A program made the translations under genes and the position numbers. From contig NZ_LBIP01000013.1 of the NCBI RefSeq assembly GCF_001280435.1, positions 620,001 through 684,000 on the forward strand: 64,000 nt of DNA, written 5' to 3'. Each line of letters starts with the position of its first letter. Position 1 is the first letter of the stretch. Positions 33,189 through 42,828 of the stretch are shown here, one piece after another. This DNA comes from Mangrovimonas xylaniphaga (GTDB lineage: Bacteria > Bacteroidota > Bacteroidia > Flavobacteriales > Flavobacteriaceae). Under the pieces are notes generated by a model that did not search any database, was not told the origin of the DNA, and worked only from the letters and a program-made list of their open reading frames with translations.

Positions 33189-34094
33189 TTAATCTTCTGG
33201 GTCCAAGGTTACTATCACCCCTCTACCCTCTGTATTTTGCACATCAAAATTTTTCATTTTTGGAAAGTTTTTTTCCAAAGCCGCCAAATCCCCCTTAAAA
33301 GCGTTGTTTCCTAAGAGCAAAACTTTCAGGTTTACCAAGCTGGCAAGCTCATTTGGCAAATCTCCATAGAAAGCATTGTTGGCCAAAACTAACTCTTCCA
33401 ACCCAGCTAACTTACCAATAGACTTTGGAACAATACCTAACATTTTATTATCAAAAACACTCAACACTCTAAGTGAAGTCATTCCTGATATTTCAGTGGG
33501 CAATTTTCCGGTTATTCTATTACTACTAATTAAAAGCTCTTTAAGCTTCGCTAACTTTCCTATTGACTTTGGAATGGTCCCTTCAATATCATTATTGTAC
33601 AGTTCCAGATATTCCAAATTAGCCAAATTTCCTATCTGTCGAGGAATCTCTCCCTCAATTCTATTCATAAACAATTGCAACGACACCAAAGATTTTAGAT
33701 TTACAATAGAACTTGGCAAAGCCCCATTTAACTCATTAAAAGCCATATTAAGCGTTGTTAAACTTGTTAAATTCCCAATGGAAGAAGGAATCTTTCCTGT
33801 AAGGTGATTTCTGAAAAAGCTAATTTTTTTCAAGTGGACCAAATCTCCCAATGCTTCAGGAAGTGTCCCTGTAAGGTTATTGGAATCCAAGTTGAGCCCT
33901 ACAACCTTATCATCTTCTATAATCACACCGCACCAGGTATATACCGGAGCATTAAGGTTCCATGTTTTAAACCAATTTTCACCTTTGGTAGAAGAATTCA
34001 ATGCTATTAAGGCTGCTTTTTCTTTGGACGATATTGCGCCAAATGACAATACACTAATTAAACAGAATAGGAAGGATAGTTGGAGTGTTTTCAT
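33189..34094 (-). CDS. secreted leucine-rich-repeat protein
   Basis: 301 residues with a signal peptide (LSFLFCLISVLSFGA). A capping region with NWFKTWNLNAPVYTWCGV resembles the N-cap of plant-type LRR proteins. About nine 24-residue repeats of the form LxxLxxLxLxxNxLxGxIPxxIGNL follow (residues about 65-285). The C-terminus lacks a T9SS sorting domain. LRR solenoids bind proteins or glycans; in Flavobacteriaceae these are common secreted proteins of unknown ligand. It is a single gene just outside the island. Confidence 0.85.
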   Translation of the reverse strand: MKTLQLSFLFCLISVLSFGAISSKEKAALIALNSSTKGENWFKTWNLNAPVYTWCGVIIEDDKVVGLNLDSNNLTGTLPEALGDLVHLKKISFFRNHLTGKIPSSIGNLTSLTTLNMAFNELNGALPSSIVNLKSLVSLQLFMNRIEGEIPRQIGNLANLEYLELYNNDIEGTIPKSIGKLAKLKELLISSNRITGKLPTEISGMTSLRVLSVFDNKMLGIVPKSIGKLAGLEELVLANNAFYGDLPNELASLVNLKVLLLGNNAFKGDLAALEKNFPKMKNFDVQNTEGRGVIVTLDPED

Positions 34095-34246
34095 AACTGT
34101 AGATTTGATGCGAGAAAAAATTTACACTAACGAATATAACCTTAATTCGGTGAAATACAAATTTTTTTCGACGAAATACATAATCCCACAAAAAGAACTA
34201 CAACATAAATCACTATAAACCAAAATAATGCACCCGAAACTACCAT

Positions 34247-34423
34247 TTACAGCCCACTTGCTTGAAAGTAAAATATGTCATTATTTTTAATACTGATTTC
34301 CAAAGAGATAGGATTACAGCATACTTCACAATCTTCAATATAGGCTTGATTGGGAATAGACTTGTCTACCACAACAGAGATTTGTTGCCAACAATATGGA
34401 CATTGAAAGAAATACGTTTCCAT
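34247..34423 (-). CDS. CPXCG-motif cysteine-rich small protein
   Basis: 58 residues from ATG 34423, METYFFQCPYCWQQISVVVD then an EDCEVCCNPI segment. Two CxxC-type pairs (CPYC and CEVC) suggest a zinc ribbon. The family is known as CPXCG-motif-containing cysteine-rich proteins; function unknown. A longer frame reaches 34498 and would overlap the ABC-F gene by 17 bp; the family normally starts at the MET/F-Y-F-CP segment, so the inner start is preferred. It follows the ABC-F gene on the same strand with 58 bp between. Confidence 0.8.
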   Translation of the reverse strand: METYFFQCPYCWQQISVVVDKSIPNQAYIEDCEVCCNPISLEISIKNNDIFYFQASGL

Positions 34424-34481
34424 ACTGTAAGTTACAGATTTTGGAACGATTTTTAATCCCTCTATTTTATATGAATGCCTA

Positions 34482-36389
34482 TTAATTAAAACTATCAAGT
34501 TCCTCGTGAATTGTTTCCCAATCCAGCATCAGATTATCCAATTCATCTTTTTTGGCTTGATAATTTTTGAAAAAACCAGGGTCTGCTACTAAAGCATCAT
34601 AATTTATAGCAAGTTCGGCATCAATAGCCTTAATTTCCTTTTCCAGTTGACTTATTTTAGCTTCAGTATTGCTCAACTTATTGGCTAAGGATTTCATCTT
34701 CTTTTGGTCCTGGTAAGATTGTTTATTGACCTCCTTTGGTTGGTCTTTTACAACATCACGCTTTTCAACGTCCCTTAAACTCTCTACATTACGCTGTTCC
34801 AAATAAAAATCGATATCTCCAAGATATTCCTTGATTCGTTGATCTTTGAATTCATACACTTTGTTGGTCAACCCTTGAAGAAAATCACGGTCGTGAGATA
34901 CTAAAATCAAAGTCCCTTCAAACTTCTTCAACGCTTCTTTTAAAACGTTCTTGGATTTAATATCCAAGTGGTTGGTAGGCTCATCCATTACCAACACATT
35001 CAAGGGTTGTAGCAACAACTTTGCTAGGGCCAAACGGTTTCGTTCCCCTCCAGAAAGTACTCTCACATATTTATCAACCTCCTCACCACGGAATAGAAAA
35101 GATCCCAAAATATCCCTTACCTTGCTTCTATTGGTTTCGTTGGCCGCATCAATCATAGTATCCAAAACGGTTTTATTACCGTCCAAATATTCCGCTTGAT
35201 TTTGAGCGAAATACCCTATTTGCACATTATGCCCTAACTTTAAATGACCTTCATGCTTTATTTCCCCAACAATAATTTTAGCTAAAGTAGATTTACCTTG
35301 ACCATTCTGGCCAACAAAAGCAGTTTTAGAATCTCTTTCAATACTTAAATCTATGCCATTTAAAACCTGTAAAGCGCCATAATTCTTGGTAATATTTTCG
35401 GCTTCAACCACCACTTTACCAGGTGTAATGGACACTGGAAAATTTAAGGTCATTACACTGTTGTCATCTTCATCAACTTCAATACGCTCAATTTTATCCA
35501 ATTTTTTGATTAAGGATTGCGCCATGGAAGCTTTGGAAGCCTTAGCCCTAAACTTTTCTATAAGTTTTTCAGTTTGCTGAATTTGCTTCTCCTGATTCTT
35601 TTGAGAAGCCAATTGTTGCTCCTTGATTTCCTTTCTAAGAACCAAGAACTTTGAATAGGGTTTGTTGTAATCGTAAATACGCCCCAAGGATATTTCTATT
35701 GTTCTGTTGGTCACATTATCCAAGAACATTTTATCGTGCGACACAATCACCACAGCTCCAGAATAACCTTTTAAAAATCCTTCCAACCAAATAATGGATT
35801 CAATATCCAAGTGGTTGGTGGGCTCATCCAATAGCAAAATATCATTGTTTTGAAGTAGCAGCTTGGCCAATTCAATACGCATACGCCACCCACCAGAGAA
35901 AGTGTCGGTAAGCTTATTGAAATCCTCTCTTTTGAAACCAAGACCCTGCAGGATTTTTTCAGTTTCACCTTGATAATTGTAACCTCCCAAGATTTCGTAT
36001 TGATGCTGAATTTCATTCAAATCAACCATCAATTGGTGATAGCGTTCACTTTCATAATCGGTGCGCTCAGCCATTTCCATGTTGATTTCTTCCAATTTGC
36101 GCTCCAAATCCTTAATCTCCTGAAAGGCTTCATAGGACTCTTCCAAAACGGTTCTTCCCAGAATAAAATCAATATCCTGTCTTAAAAAGCCAATACTCAA
36201 ATTTTTATCAGAAGCAATTTGTCCTGAATCAGGTTCCATATCTCCAGACAAAATCTTAAGCATGGTAGATTTACCTGCGCCATTTTTACCTATCAAACCA
36301 ACCCGGTCTCCTGGATTCAGTTTAAACGTAATTTCTTCAAATAAATATTCGCCTTGAAACGAAATAGAAAGGTTATGGATATTGAGCAT
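34482..36389 (-). CDS. ABC-F family ATPase (translation factor type)
   Basis: 635 residues with two ATP-binding cassettes and no membrane domain. Walker A motifs GKNGAGKSTM (about 35-44) and GQNGQGKSTL (about 348-357), signatures FSGGWRMR and LSGGERNR, and both LLDEPTNHLD / VMDEPTNHLD Walker B segments are present. A basic linker (about 240-310) separates them and a C-terminal coiled coil (about 560-635) ends the protein, as in the Uup group. ABC-F proteins act on the ribosome or, for Uup, at recombination intermediates. Cytoplasmic; apparently expressed with the CPXCG gene. Confidence 0.92.
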   Translation of the reverse strand: MLNIHNLSISFQGEYLFEEITFKLNPGDRVGLIGKNGAGKSTMLKILSGDMEPDSGQIASDKNLSIGFLRQDIDFILGRTVLEESYEAFQEIKDLERKLEEINMEMAERTDYESERYHQLMVDLNEIQHQYEILGGYNYQGETEKILQGLGFKREDFNKLTDTFSGGWRMRIELAKLLLQNNDILLLDEPTNHLDIESIIWLEGFLKGYSGAVVIVSHDKMFLDNVTNRTIEISLGRIYDYNKPYSKFLVLRKEIKEQQLASQKNQEKQIQQTEKLIEKFRAKASKASMAQSLIKKLDKIERIEVDEDDNSVMTLNFPVSITPGKVVVEAENITKNYGALQVLNGIDLSIERDSKTAFVGQNGQGKSTLAKIIVGEIKHEGHLKLGHNVQIGYFAQNQAEYLDGNKTVLDTMIDAANETNRSKVRDILGSFLFRGEEVDKYVRVLSGGERNRLALAKLLLQPLNVLVMDEPTNHLDIKSKNVLKEALKKFEGTLILVSHDRDFLQGLTNKVYEFKDQRIKEYLGDIDFYLEQRNVESLRDVEKRDVVKDQPKEVNKQSYQDQKKMKSLANKLSNTEAKISQLEKEIKAIDAELAINYDALVADPGFFKNYQAKKDELDNLMLDWETIHEELDSFN

Positions 36390-36472
36390 TTAGTGACTTT
36401 TGTTACAATTAATATTTCTATAAAACGTAACTTTACAGTTCAATAGAAAACGCAAAAATACACTATAAATCC

Positions 36473-36865
36473 ATGATAAAAAAAGGGACCAAACTGTATA
36501 GTATTTTGAAAGGAACTTGTCCAAAGTGTCAAGAAGAATCTATGTACGTAAACAAAAATCCGTACATCATTATTGACACTTTAAAAATTCATGATCATTG
36601 CTCCCATTGTGGTACTAAATATAGATTGGAACCATCGTTTTTCTATGGCTCCATGTACGTAAGCTACGCTGTTGGTATAGCCTTTGCCGTTGCTGCGTTT
36701 GTGATAAGCTATTTAATTTTAGGAACCTCCTTAAAAACCGCCTTTATCGCTATTGTAGGTACGATGATAGCCTTTTACCCTGTTATTATGCGCTTATCAA
36801 GAAATATCTGGATCAATATTTTTATGCATTACGACAAAGAATGGGCTAAGAAGAAAACCGCTTAA
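36473..36865 (+). CDS. DUF983 family membrane protein
   Basis: 130 residues. An N-terminal zinc-ribbon-like part (GTCPKCQEESMY and HCSHCGTKYRLEPSFF) is followed by two membrane helices (VSYAVGIAFAVAAFVISYLI and AFIAIVGTMIAFYPVIM). This is the DUF983 layout. Function is not known. It converges with the FAD oxidoreductase gene; the two coding regions overlap by 20 bp at 36846-36865, so no terminator separates them. Confidence 0.88.
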   Translation: MIKKGTKLYSILKGTCPKCQEESMYVNKNPYIIIDTLKIHDHCSHCGTKYRLEPSFFYGSMYVSYAVGIAFAVAAFVISYLILGTSLKTAFIAIVGTMIAFYPVIMRLSRNIWINIFMHYDKEWAKKKTA

Positions 36866-37889
36866 TGTCGATCTCGGGGTTTAGGGGTTGATTGTTTTCT
36901 ATTTGCTCATATAGCTGTTCAGCCACATAAGGTGCAATCATAACACCTCTAGTTCCCAACCCATTTAAAATGTACATATTGGGTTGTTCTGGATGTTCCC
37001 CTACCAAAGGACGTCTATCCTTTACGGTTGGCCGAATACCTGCCTCCTGATCTATCACAGTAAAGTCACAATTGATAAGCTCCTTTACTTTATTCACCAA
37101 TTCTTCACATCCTTCTTGACTAGGTTGATTGGTTTTATCCGTCCAATTATAGGTCGCACCAACAGTATACACATCGTCTCCAAGAGGCAATAGAAACGCT
37201 GATCCCTTCAAAATAACATCCAATTTAAGATTAGGAGCCTTAATTGTGATGGTCTCCCCTTTGGTACCATTTAAAGGCAAGTGTTGGAAATATGGATTCT
37301 TCTTTATACCAAATCCTTCGCAGAAGACAATTCTATCGGCTGTATATTCACCATAATAAAATGTGTTGGATTCAACATTCAATAGCTCATGATTGAAGGC
37401 TACAGAAACAAGCCTTCCTTCTTTTTTTAAGTAGTCCTGATAACCATCAATTAAGGCCGTGGTATCCACACGTCCGGTATGCAATACCTCCCCAAATCCA
37501 AAAGGCGCATTGATTTCTTCATTATGGTTTTTAACTAAAGAAATAGATAAGAATGGTTCCAAAGCTGGTTTATCTGATGCGGAAAACCATAAATTCTGTT
37601 CTTCAATAGAAGCAAACCTTCTATGAATAGGAATAGGATAATCAACTTGTGTCTTTAAAAGCTCTCCTACAACTTTATATTTGGGCAAGGCCAATTCCAA
37701 CTGTTCCTTAGCCATCCAAACCTCAGAAAAACGTTTTAAAATAACCGGATTGTACAATCCCGCCGCTACCTTGGATGATTGTTGGGATCCGTTATCAAAC
37801 ACCAAAAAAGATTTATCATGTTGGCGCAATTGCTCACAAAAAGCGATACCAGCCAAACCACAACCTATTATAAAATAATCTACATTCAT
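36846..37889 (-). CDS. FAD-dependent amino-acid-oxidase-type oxidoreductase
   Basis: 347 residues from ATG 37889 (MNVDYFIIG). A frame to 37931 adds 14 residues before this start, but the dinucleotide-binding motif must be N-terminal: FIIGCGLAGIAF (GxGxxG) is at residues 6-17. The C-terminal GIRPTVKDRRPLVGEHP and LNGLGTRGVMIAPYVAE are typical of the DAO/glycine-oxidase group. It is likely a flavin oxidase or dehydrogenase of an amine or amino acid; substrate unknown. TAATTTTG at 37901-37894 is a plausible -7 element 5 bp before the start codon, which would imply a nearly leaderless mRNA. Confidence 0.82.
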   Translation of the reverse strand: MNVDYFIIGCGLAGIAFCEQLRQHDKSFLVFDNGSQQSSKVAAGLYNPVILKRFSEVWMAKEQLELALPKYKVVGELLKTQVDYPIPIHRRFASIEEQNLWFSASDKPALEPFLSISLVKNHNEEINAPFGFGEVLHTGRVDTTALIDGYQDYLKKEGRLVSVAFNHELLNVESNTFYYGEYTADRIVFCEGFGIKKNPYFQHLPLNGTKGETITIKAPNLKLDVILKGSAFLLPLGDDVYTVGATYNWTDKTNQPSQEGCEELVNKVKELINCDFTVIDQEAGIRPTVKDRRPLVGEHPEQPNMYILNGLGTRGVMIAPYVAEQLYEQIENNQPLNPEIDIKRFSS

Positions 37890-37937
37890 ATTTGCAAAAT
37901 TACAAGGATTGGAACAATAACTCATACCCAAAAAAGA

Positions 37938-37963
37938 AAAAGCCCACTAAAAAGTGGGCTTTT
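37938..37963 (-). terminator. bidirectional terminator hairpin
   Basis: AAAAGCCCACT and AGTGGGCTTTT form a perfect 11-bp stem over a four-base loop. On the minus strand it closes the gld operon, 24 bp past the gldN stop. Confidence 0.85.
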
Positions 37964-37986
37964 CTCTATATTGACAGTGATTTACC

Positions 37987-38877
37987 TTAGTAAGACCACA
38001 TATCTTGTTCGAAGTTACGAATCTTCTCTTTGATTCTGTCAGACTCCAACAACTGCATTAAAGCGTTGTCCGCAATATACTCCTTAACTTCTCTGTCTCC
38101 ATACACGTTTTCTTCCTTGTACATAACGCTGCTAAAACGTCTAGAATTTAACAAGTGATCAAACGAAATTGGTACTGCACTGTTCTTGTTGTTAAACGAT
38201 TTTGCTTCGTGCAACACATCTCTGGACTCTGGGAAAAATATCCAGAATAATTCAACCAAATCTGGGTTTTCTTCGTCAATAAAGTTAACATCTGGACAAA
38301 CCGGTGCTAATCCTAAAAGACGGTATCTTAATTCTCCTTGACGCTTGTCAAAATACCATAATCCTTTCATACGGTATTCTTTGATATCATAAGAAGAGAT
38401 TTCTCTTTTTCTGATATACTGTGGATCTACAATACCTTCAGCATTGTATTGCTCAAAACCAAGGTTTGTAGTATCAATAAGCTTTAATGCTCCGTCAAGA
38501 TCCTTAAGCGTACGCTTTTCCGTGAAATAAGAGTCTGCATAAATATTTTCAATATTACCATTTTCTACATTCTTCATGATAACATCAAATAAAGAACGTC
38601 TATTACTCCCAATATTATTAGTATCTACAGGGTAGTAAAGCGGGAAGTTGGCACGCTCATCTAAAACGACTCTTTCCCAGGTCATTTTTGAAAACAAAAT
38701 GTCTCTGTCATCTACATAACCGTACTCTAATGGTCTGTCATGATCCAATGCCAACTGAGCTTCTGTTTTAACTCCTATTTGGTCTGGTGTTTTAGCATTA
38801 AGGATATTTGCCTGAGCAAATGCCCCTGTTGTGGCAACAACTCCTAAAACGGTTAATATAATATTTCTAATCTTCAT
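37987..38877 (-). CDS. gldN: gliding motility / type IX secretion protein GldN
   Basis: 296 residues with a signal peptide (LTVLGVVATTGAFAQ). The sequence has GldN traits: DRPLEYGYVDDRDI, SKMTWERVVLDERANFP and LYYPVDTNNIG. GldN forms the periplasmic ring with GldK that links the GldLM motor to the T9SS translocon. It is the last gene of gldK-gldL-gldM-gldN, all minus strand, 69 bp after gldM and followed by a strong terminator, so one operon. Confidence 0.95.
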   Translation of the reverse strand: MKIRNIILTVLGVVATTGAFAQANILNAKTPDQIGVKTEAQLALDHDRPLEYGYVDDRDILFSKMTWERVVLDERANFPLYYPVDTNNIGSNRRSLFDVIMKNVENGNIENIYADSYFTEKRTLKDLDGALKLIDTTNLGFEQYNAEGIVDPQYIRKREISSYDIKEYRMKGLWYFDKRQGELRYRLLGLAPVCPDVNFIDEENPDLVELFWIFFPESRDVLHEAKSFNNKNSAVPISFDHLLNSRRFSSVMYKEENVYGDREVKEYIADNALMQLLESDRIKEKIRNFEQDMWSY

Positions 38878-38946
38878 CTTAAATCTTTTAATGTTTGGGA
38901 CTTTAAGTCTCTACGTATAAAACGTTTGTTGTCTAACTAAATTATC

Positions 38947-40494
38947 TTAGTTTGTTAATTCGATAAATACTGGAGATACCTTTTTCAACTTATAACCGCT
39001 ATTTCCAGAAATTTTGGCGTCGATATCGAAAATTTGAACTGCATCACCACGTTTTGCCTTACGCAACGCAGCTTTAGCACGGTCATTTAATTTATTTCCT
39101 CCAACAGTAATCGTTGGTTGACCTGGAACCTTGAATTTGAAACCTGAAACAGCTAATGGTAAATCGAAATCGAAATCTTCTAACATAGCTCCGATAGAAG
39201 AAATTTCCAAACCATTACGTTGCATTGGTACAACTCCAGCCTCCCCACGAATAGTTCCAGTTGGTGCAGGAATATCTTTAATACGGAAAGTAGCTTTGTC
39301 ACTAACTTTAGTTCCATCAGGTAATGTACCAGATACATTGATAGTAACTTCTCTACCTGTTCCAGGATTCATAACATATTTACCAACACCTGACCCTTTA
39401 CTTAATCCAGGAGCAGAAGCCGATACATTGTTATCAGAAACTCCAGCGAAAGAAATTGTCATTGGGTTAGATACACCTCGATAAACAACGTTCATCTTAT
39501 CAGCTGAAATAGTAGCTGAGTTAGGTTTCGGTACAACCGCATAAGTACTCTTTACAGGGATTGAGATAATAGAGTCACCTTCTTTAAATTGGAACTCTCC
39601 TTCAATAGTTTGCTCACCAACATTACCAGCAGCGAACTTCAACATAGTTTGTCCAGCTTGCATAGCTTCAGCAGGTAATTCTTTACCATTGATAATTACT
39701 TTATCAGCTCTTAAGGTTTTATCATTTTTACCTAAAATGATTCTACCTGTAAACTCTTCTCCCGAGAAGAAAGCAGTTTTGTCCGGTACAACGATAGCGT
39801 CAAAGTTTGTTAAAGATGCTTCCACTTTAAGTTGCTCACCCAACATAGATTGCAATACTTCAGTTTCAGTAGTTTTAACGTCAGCTTGCATTTGAGTTAA
39901 CTTTGTTAAAGAAGCAACCAATGGGAATCCTTTGTAGTTATGGCTTAACCATTCTACAGTTCCAGCACCTCTTTTTACATCGTCTGTAGCAAATTTTGCC
40001 TTAACAGCTGGTGCCATAGAAGCTGTAGTAGGATTGCTTTCCAAAATTGCAACTACTCCATCTCTAAATTTAGCGATTTCAGCCTTAAAGGTCTGTCCAT
40101 CATCTTTTAGCTTATCTCCTTTAAACCAAAGGTTATCCAAATAATCACCTTTGTCCATAGACTCATACTGAGTAGGATCTTCCAACTTAGCGGTCATATC
40201 AGTTTTAAGGCTTGCGATATAAGAATCTAAACCAGTAGCCAATTGATCAATTTGATCAGCTGCATCCTTTAATGGTTTGTATTTAGCTGGTTGCTCATCA
40301 ACCTTAGCTGCCAAACCATTCATAAACTGAGTGTTTCTTTCAGTAGAAGCCTCATTGGATTCGGTCAATTTTTCATTCATCAAACCGAAAGCCGAAAGTA
40401 CTTCTTTTGACATATTCAATGCTAACATCGCAATGAAGATCAAATACATCAAGTTAATCATTTTCTGCCTTGCAGATAATTTTCCTCCTGCCAT
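38947..40494 (-). CDS. gldM: gliding motility / type IX secretion motor protein GldM
   Basis: 515 residues. It starts MAGGKLSARQKMINLMYLIF with one membrane helix (about 12-32); a long periplasmic part follows, with helical bundle and beta domains (GldM D1-D4) such as VVPDKTAFFSGEEFTGRIILG and the C-terminal PVFIELTN. GldM pairs with GldL to form the proton-driven motor; its periplasmic shaft transmits rotation to GldK/GldN. It begins 55 bp after gldL in the same operon. Length is normal for the family. Confidence 0.96.
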   Translation of the reverse strand: MAGGKLSARQKMINLMYLIFIAMLALNMSKEVLSAFGLMNEKLTESNEASTERNTQFMNGLAAKVDEQPAKYKPLKDAADQIDQLATGLDSYIASLKTDMTAKLEDPTQYESMDKGDYLDNLWFKGDKLKDDGQTFKAEIAKFRDGVVAILESNPTTASMAPAVKAKFATDDVKRGAGTVEWLSHNYKGFPLVASLTKLTQMQADVKTTETEVLQSMLGEQLKVEASLTNFDAIVVPDKTAFFSGEEFTGRIILGKNDKTLRADKVIINGKELPAEAMQAGQTMLKFAAGNVGEQTIEGEFQFKEGDSIISIPVKSTYAVVPKPNSATISADKMNVVYRGVSNPMTISFAGVSDNNVSASAPGLSKGSGVGKYVMNPGTGREVTINVSGTLPDGTKVSDKATFRIKDIPAPTGTIRGEAGVVPMQRNGLEISSIGAMLEDFDFDLPLAVSGFKFKVPGQPTITVGGNKLNDRAKAALRKAKRGDAVQIFDIDAKISGNSGYKLKKVSPVFIELTN

Positions 40495-40549
40495 TTCTAA
40501 TTAGTTTTTTGTGTTGTTAATTGTTTAAATTTCAGACTAAAAAACCCAA

Positions 40550-41197
40550 TTAGTTTTTGTTCATAGCAGATAGCATTCCACCGTAAACACCGTTAAGTGT
40601 AGACAAGTTAGATGCCAAAGATTGCATTTGTTCTTTAAGTTTAGCTGCGTTTTCTACTGCTTCTTCATTAATTGAAGCCTGACGTGATGCACTTTCTAAC
40701 TGTACTTTATAAAGACTGTTTAAAGACTCCATTTGAGCAGCTGCTTGAGATAATTCCTCACCATACTTTTTAGTAGCAGCGATAGAATCTACTGTAGGGC
40801 TAATTCCTTTTGCAGCACCTTCGAAGTTTTTGATGCTGTTTCCTAAACTTGCCATCAATTCACCATCAATTTTAGCTTCTTTCAACAAGTTGTCTAATTT
40901 TTTAGATAAAAGACCTTCAGCGTCTTTAGGCTCTTCTTTCTTAGCTTTTGGAGCTGACTTACCTCCAGCTAATTCTGGGTAAACCAAAGACCAATCCAAT
41001 TCATCGTCTACTGGTTCGAATGCGGAAATCGCGAAAATAATTGCTTCAGATACAAGACCAATAGTTAACATTACGTTACCTGTAAGTGGTCCTAATTCGA
41101 AGTGAGTAATCTTAAAAAGTGCTCCAATGATTACGATTGATGCTCCTAATCCGTAAGCCATGTTCATAAAACGCTTACCTGCTTTTGACTGTGCCAT
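40550..41197 (-). CDS. gldL: gliding motility / type IX secretion motor protein GldL
   Basis: 215 residues. Two membrane helices in the first 70 residues (MNMAYGLGASIVIIGALFKI and LTGNVMLTIGLVSEAIIFAI) carry the conserved glutamate of the motor in GLVSEA. A cytoplasmic tail rich in Lys, Ala and Glu follows. GldL is the stator of the GldLM proton motor that energises type IX secretion and gliding. The gene sits between gldK and gldM in the usual order. Confidence 0.96.
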   Translation of the reverse strand: MAQSKAGKRFMNMAYGLGASIVIIGALFKITHFELGPLTGNVMLTIGLVSEAIIFAISAFEPVDDELDWSLVYPELAGGKSAPKAKKEEPKDAEGLLSKKLDNLLKEAKIDGELMASLGNSIKNFEGAAKGISPTVDSIAATKKYGEELSQAAAQMESLNSLYKVQLESASRQASINEEAVENAAKLKEQMQSLASNLSTLNGVYGGMLSAMNKN

Positions 41198-41265
41198 AAT
41201 TTTTTTGTTTTTTAGTTTAAGTTAATTGTATTATTACTTAAGTAGGTTAATAGATAGTTTTATTT

Positions 41266-42630
41266 TTAATGTGAATTTTTAGTCACTTCAGTTCCCATAT
41301 AATCCTGAACAGTTCTGAAACCGATGTAACTTCTAGCTGAATCTGCATACTCATAGTCTCTTGAACTTACTTGCAAGAAATACGCAACATCTTTCCAAGA
41401 ACCACCCCGAACAACTTTACGTTCGTTAGCCGCATCGTTTACATTAGGATTAATAGTTGACAAATACTCGTATGATGCTGGATCATATGAACCTTGAACC
41501 CATTCAGACACGTTACCTGCCATATTATATAAGTTATAATCGTTAGGCTCATATGCATCAGCTTCTACAGTATACAAAGCTTGATCTGCTGCATAATCTC
41601 CACGCAGTGGTTTGAAGTTTGCCATAAAGCAACCTCTATCATTTTTGGTATAAGGACCTCCCCATGGGAAAGTAGCTCCTTGAAGACCACCTCTAGCAGC
41701 GTACTCCCATTCAGCCTCTGAAGGCAACCTGAAAGAATTAACGTGAGCTCTCCCTCTAGATTTTTGGTAACCATTCTTATAAATTGTACGCCATTGACAG
41801 AATGCATTAGCTTGTTTCCAAGAAACACCTACTACTGGATACGCTCCATAAGCGTCATGCCAAAAATAGTCATTGTGCATTGGCTCGTTGTAGGAGTAAG
41901 CAAAATCGCGAATCCAAGCGGTGGTATCCGGATATACAGCTACTTCATCAGTAATCAACACATCTTTTCTTCTAAGGTTTCTGTTTTTTGCAGCCTTTTC
42001 GATATCCATATAGGTGTATTGGAACTTAAATTTACTTACATCCCAGGTACGCTGTCCATTATAGGACTCCTCTATAGGCAAATACATGGTATCCATTACT
42101 TCTGCATAATATTCATCCGGATAGTCATTGGTATCAAAAATAAGATCGACATCTTTGTTTAGTTTTCTACCTTCATATCCTGTTGGACCTAAACCACTAT
42201 AGTTATCCAACATGTACTTTTCGTACACACTCATGTTGGCTGTATCTGCATCCTTGAACGCAAACTCTCCAACACCTCCATCGTCTGGTGTCTTTCCGAT
42301 TTCATCGGCCAAGATAGCCAACTTAGTTCTCACAATTGAATCACGTACCCAATTCACGAACTGACGATACTCACTATTAGTGATTTCAGTTTCGTCCATA
42401 TAAAACGCCCTTACGGTTACCGTTTTAGTTGGTGCATCTTGAACACCAGCAAGATCATCATCCGATTTACCCATAATAAATGCTCCTCCCGGAACAAGGG
42501 TCATACCATAAGGTTTTTCAGGATGCCATTTCTTTCCTTTAACTCCTACCAGTTCTCCTCTGTCACCAGAGCTACAACTGTGTAATAGAGCTAATACAGC
42601 GGTTAATAAAGCAAACTTCTTCATATTCAT
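41266..42630 (-). CDS. gldK: gliding motility / type IX secretion lipoprotein GldK
   Basis: 454 residues with a lipoprotein signal (LLTAVLALLHSC then SSGD). The body is a formylglycine-generating-enzyme-like (SUMF1) domain: MTLVPGGAFIMG, FYMDETEITNSEYRQFV, RLPSEAEWEYAARGG, NMAGNVSEWV and VVRGGSW. GldK forms an outer-membrane-associated ring with GldN around the translocon. An internal ATG two codons in is an alternative start. It is the first gene of the operon; its 5' region (42631-42828) carries a spaced 13-bp direct repeat. Confidence 0.96.
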   Translation of the reverse strand: MNMKKFALLTAVLALLHSCSSGDRGELVGVKGKKWHPEKPYGMTLVPGGAFIMGKSDDDLAGVQDAPTKTVTVRAFYMDETEITNSEYRQFVNWVRDSIVRTKLAILADEIGKTPDDGGVGEFAFKDADTANMSVYEKYMLDNYSGLGPTGYEGRKLNKDVDLIFDTNDYPDEYYAEVMDTMYLPIEESYNGQRTWDVSKFKFQYTYMDIEKAAKNRNLRRKDVLITDEVAVYPDTTAWIRDFAYSYNEPMHNDYFWHDAYGAYPVVGVSWKQANAFCQWRTIYKNGYQKSRGRAHVNSFRLPSEAEWEYAARGGLQGATFPWGGPYTKNDRGCFMANFKPLRGDYAADQALYTVEADAYEPNDYNLYNMAGNVSEWVQGSYDPASYEYLSTINPNVNDAANERKVVRGGSWKDVAYFLQVSSRDYEYADSARSYIGFRTVQDYMGTEVTKNSH

Positions 42631-42755
42631 AGAAACTCGAGGTTAAATTATTTAGTTGTAATTATCTTTTTTTTCAAAAAAACACTGAGCGTATTTTTTT
42701 AAAGGCTGTAAACATATCTATATATTTTCAAAAAAACAATTTTTTTTTGATTTTT

Positions 42756-42789
42756 TTTGCATTTCATCCTGTAAACTTTGCATTTCATC
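42756..42789. repeat. 13-bp direct repeat upstream of gldK
   Basis: TTTGCATTTCATC occurs at 42756-42768 and again at 42777-42789, 21 bp apart (two helical turns), in the non-coding gap upstream of the gld operon. Such phasing suits a dimeric regulator; this is inference. Confidence 0.4.
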
Positions 42790-42828
42790 GATGATATACT
42801 GTTAAAGAAATCAAAAAAAGTAAAGATA

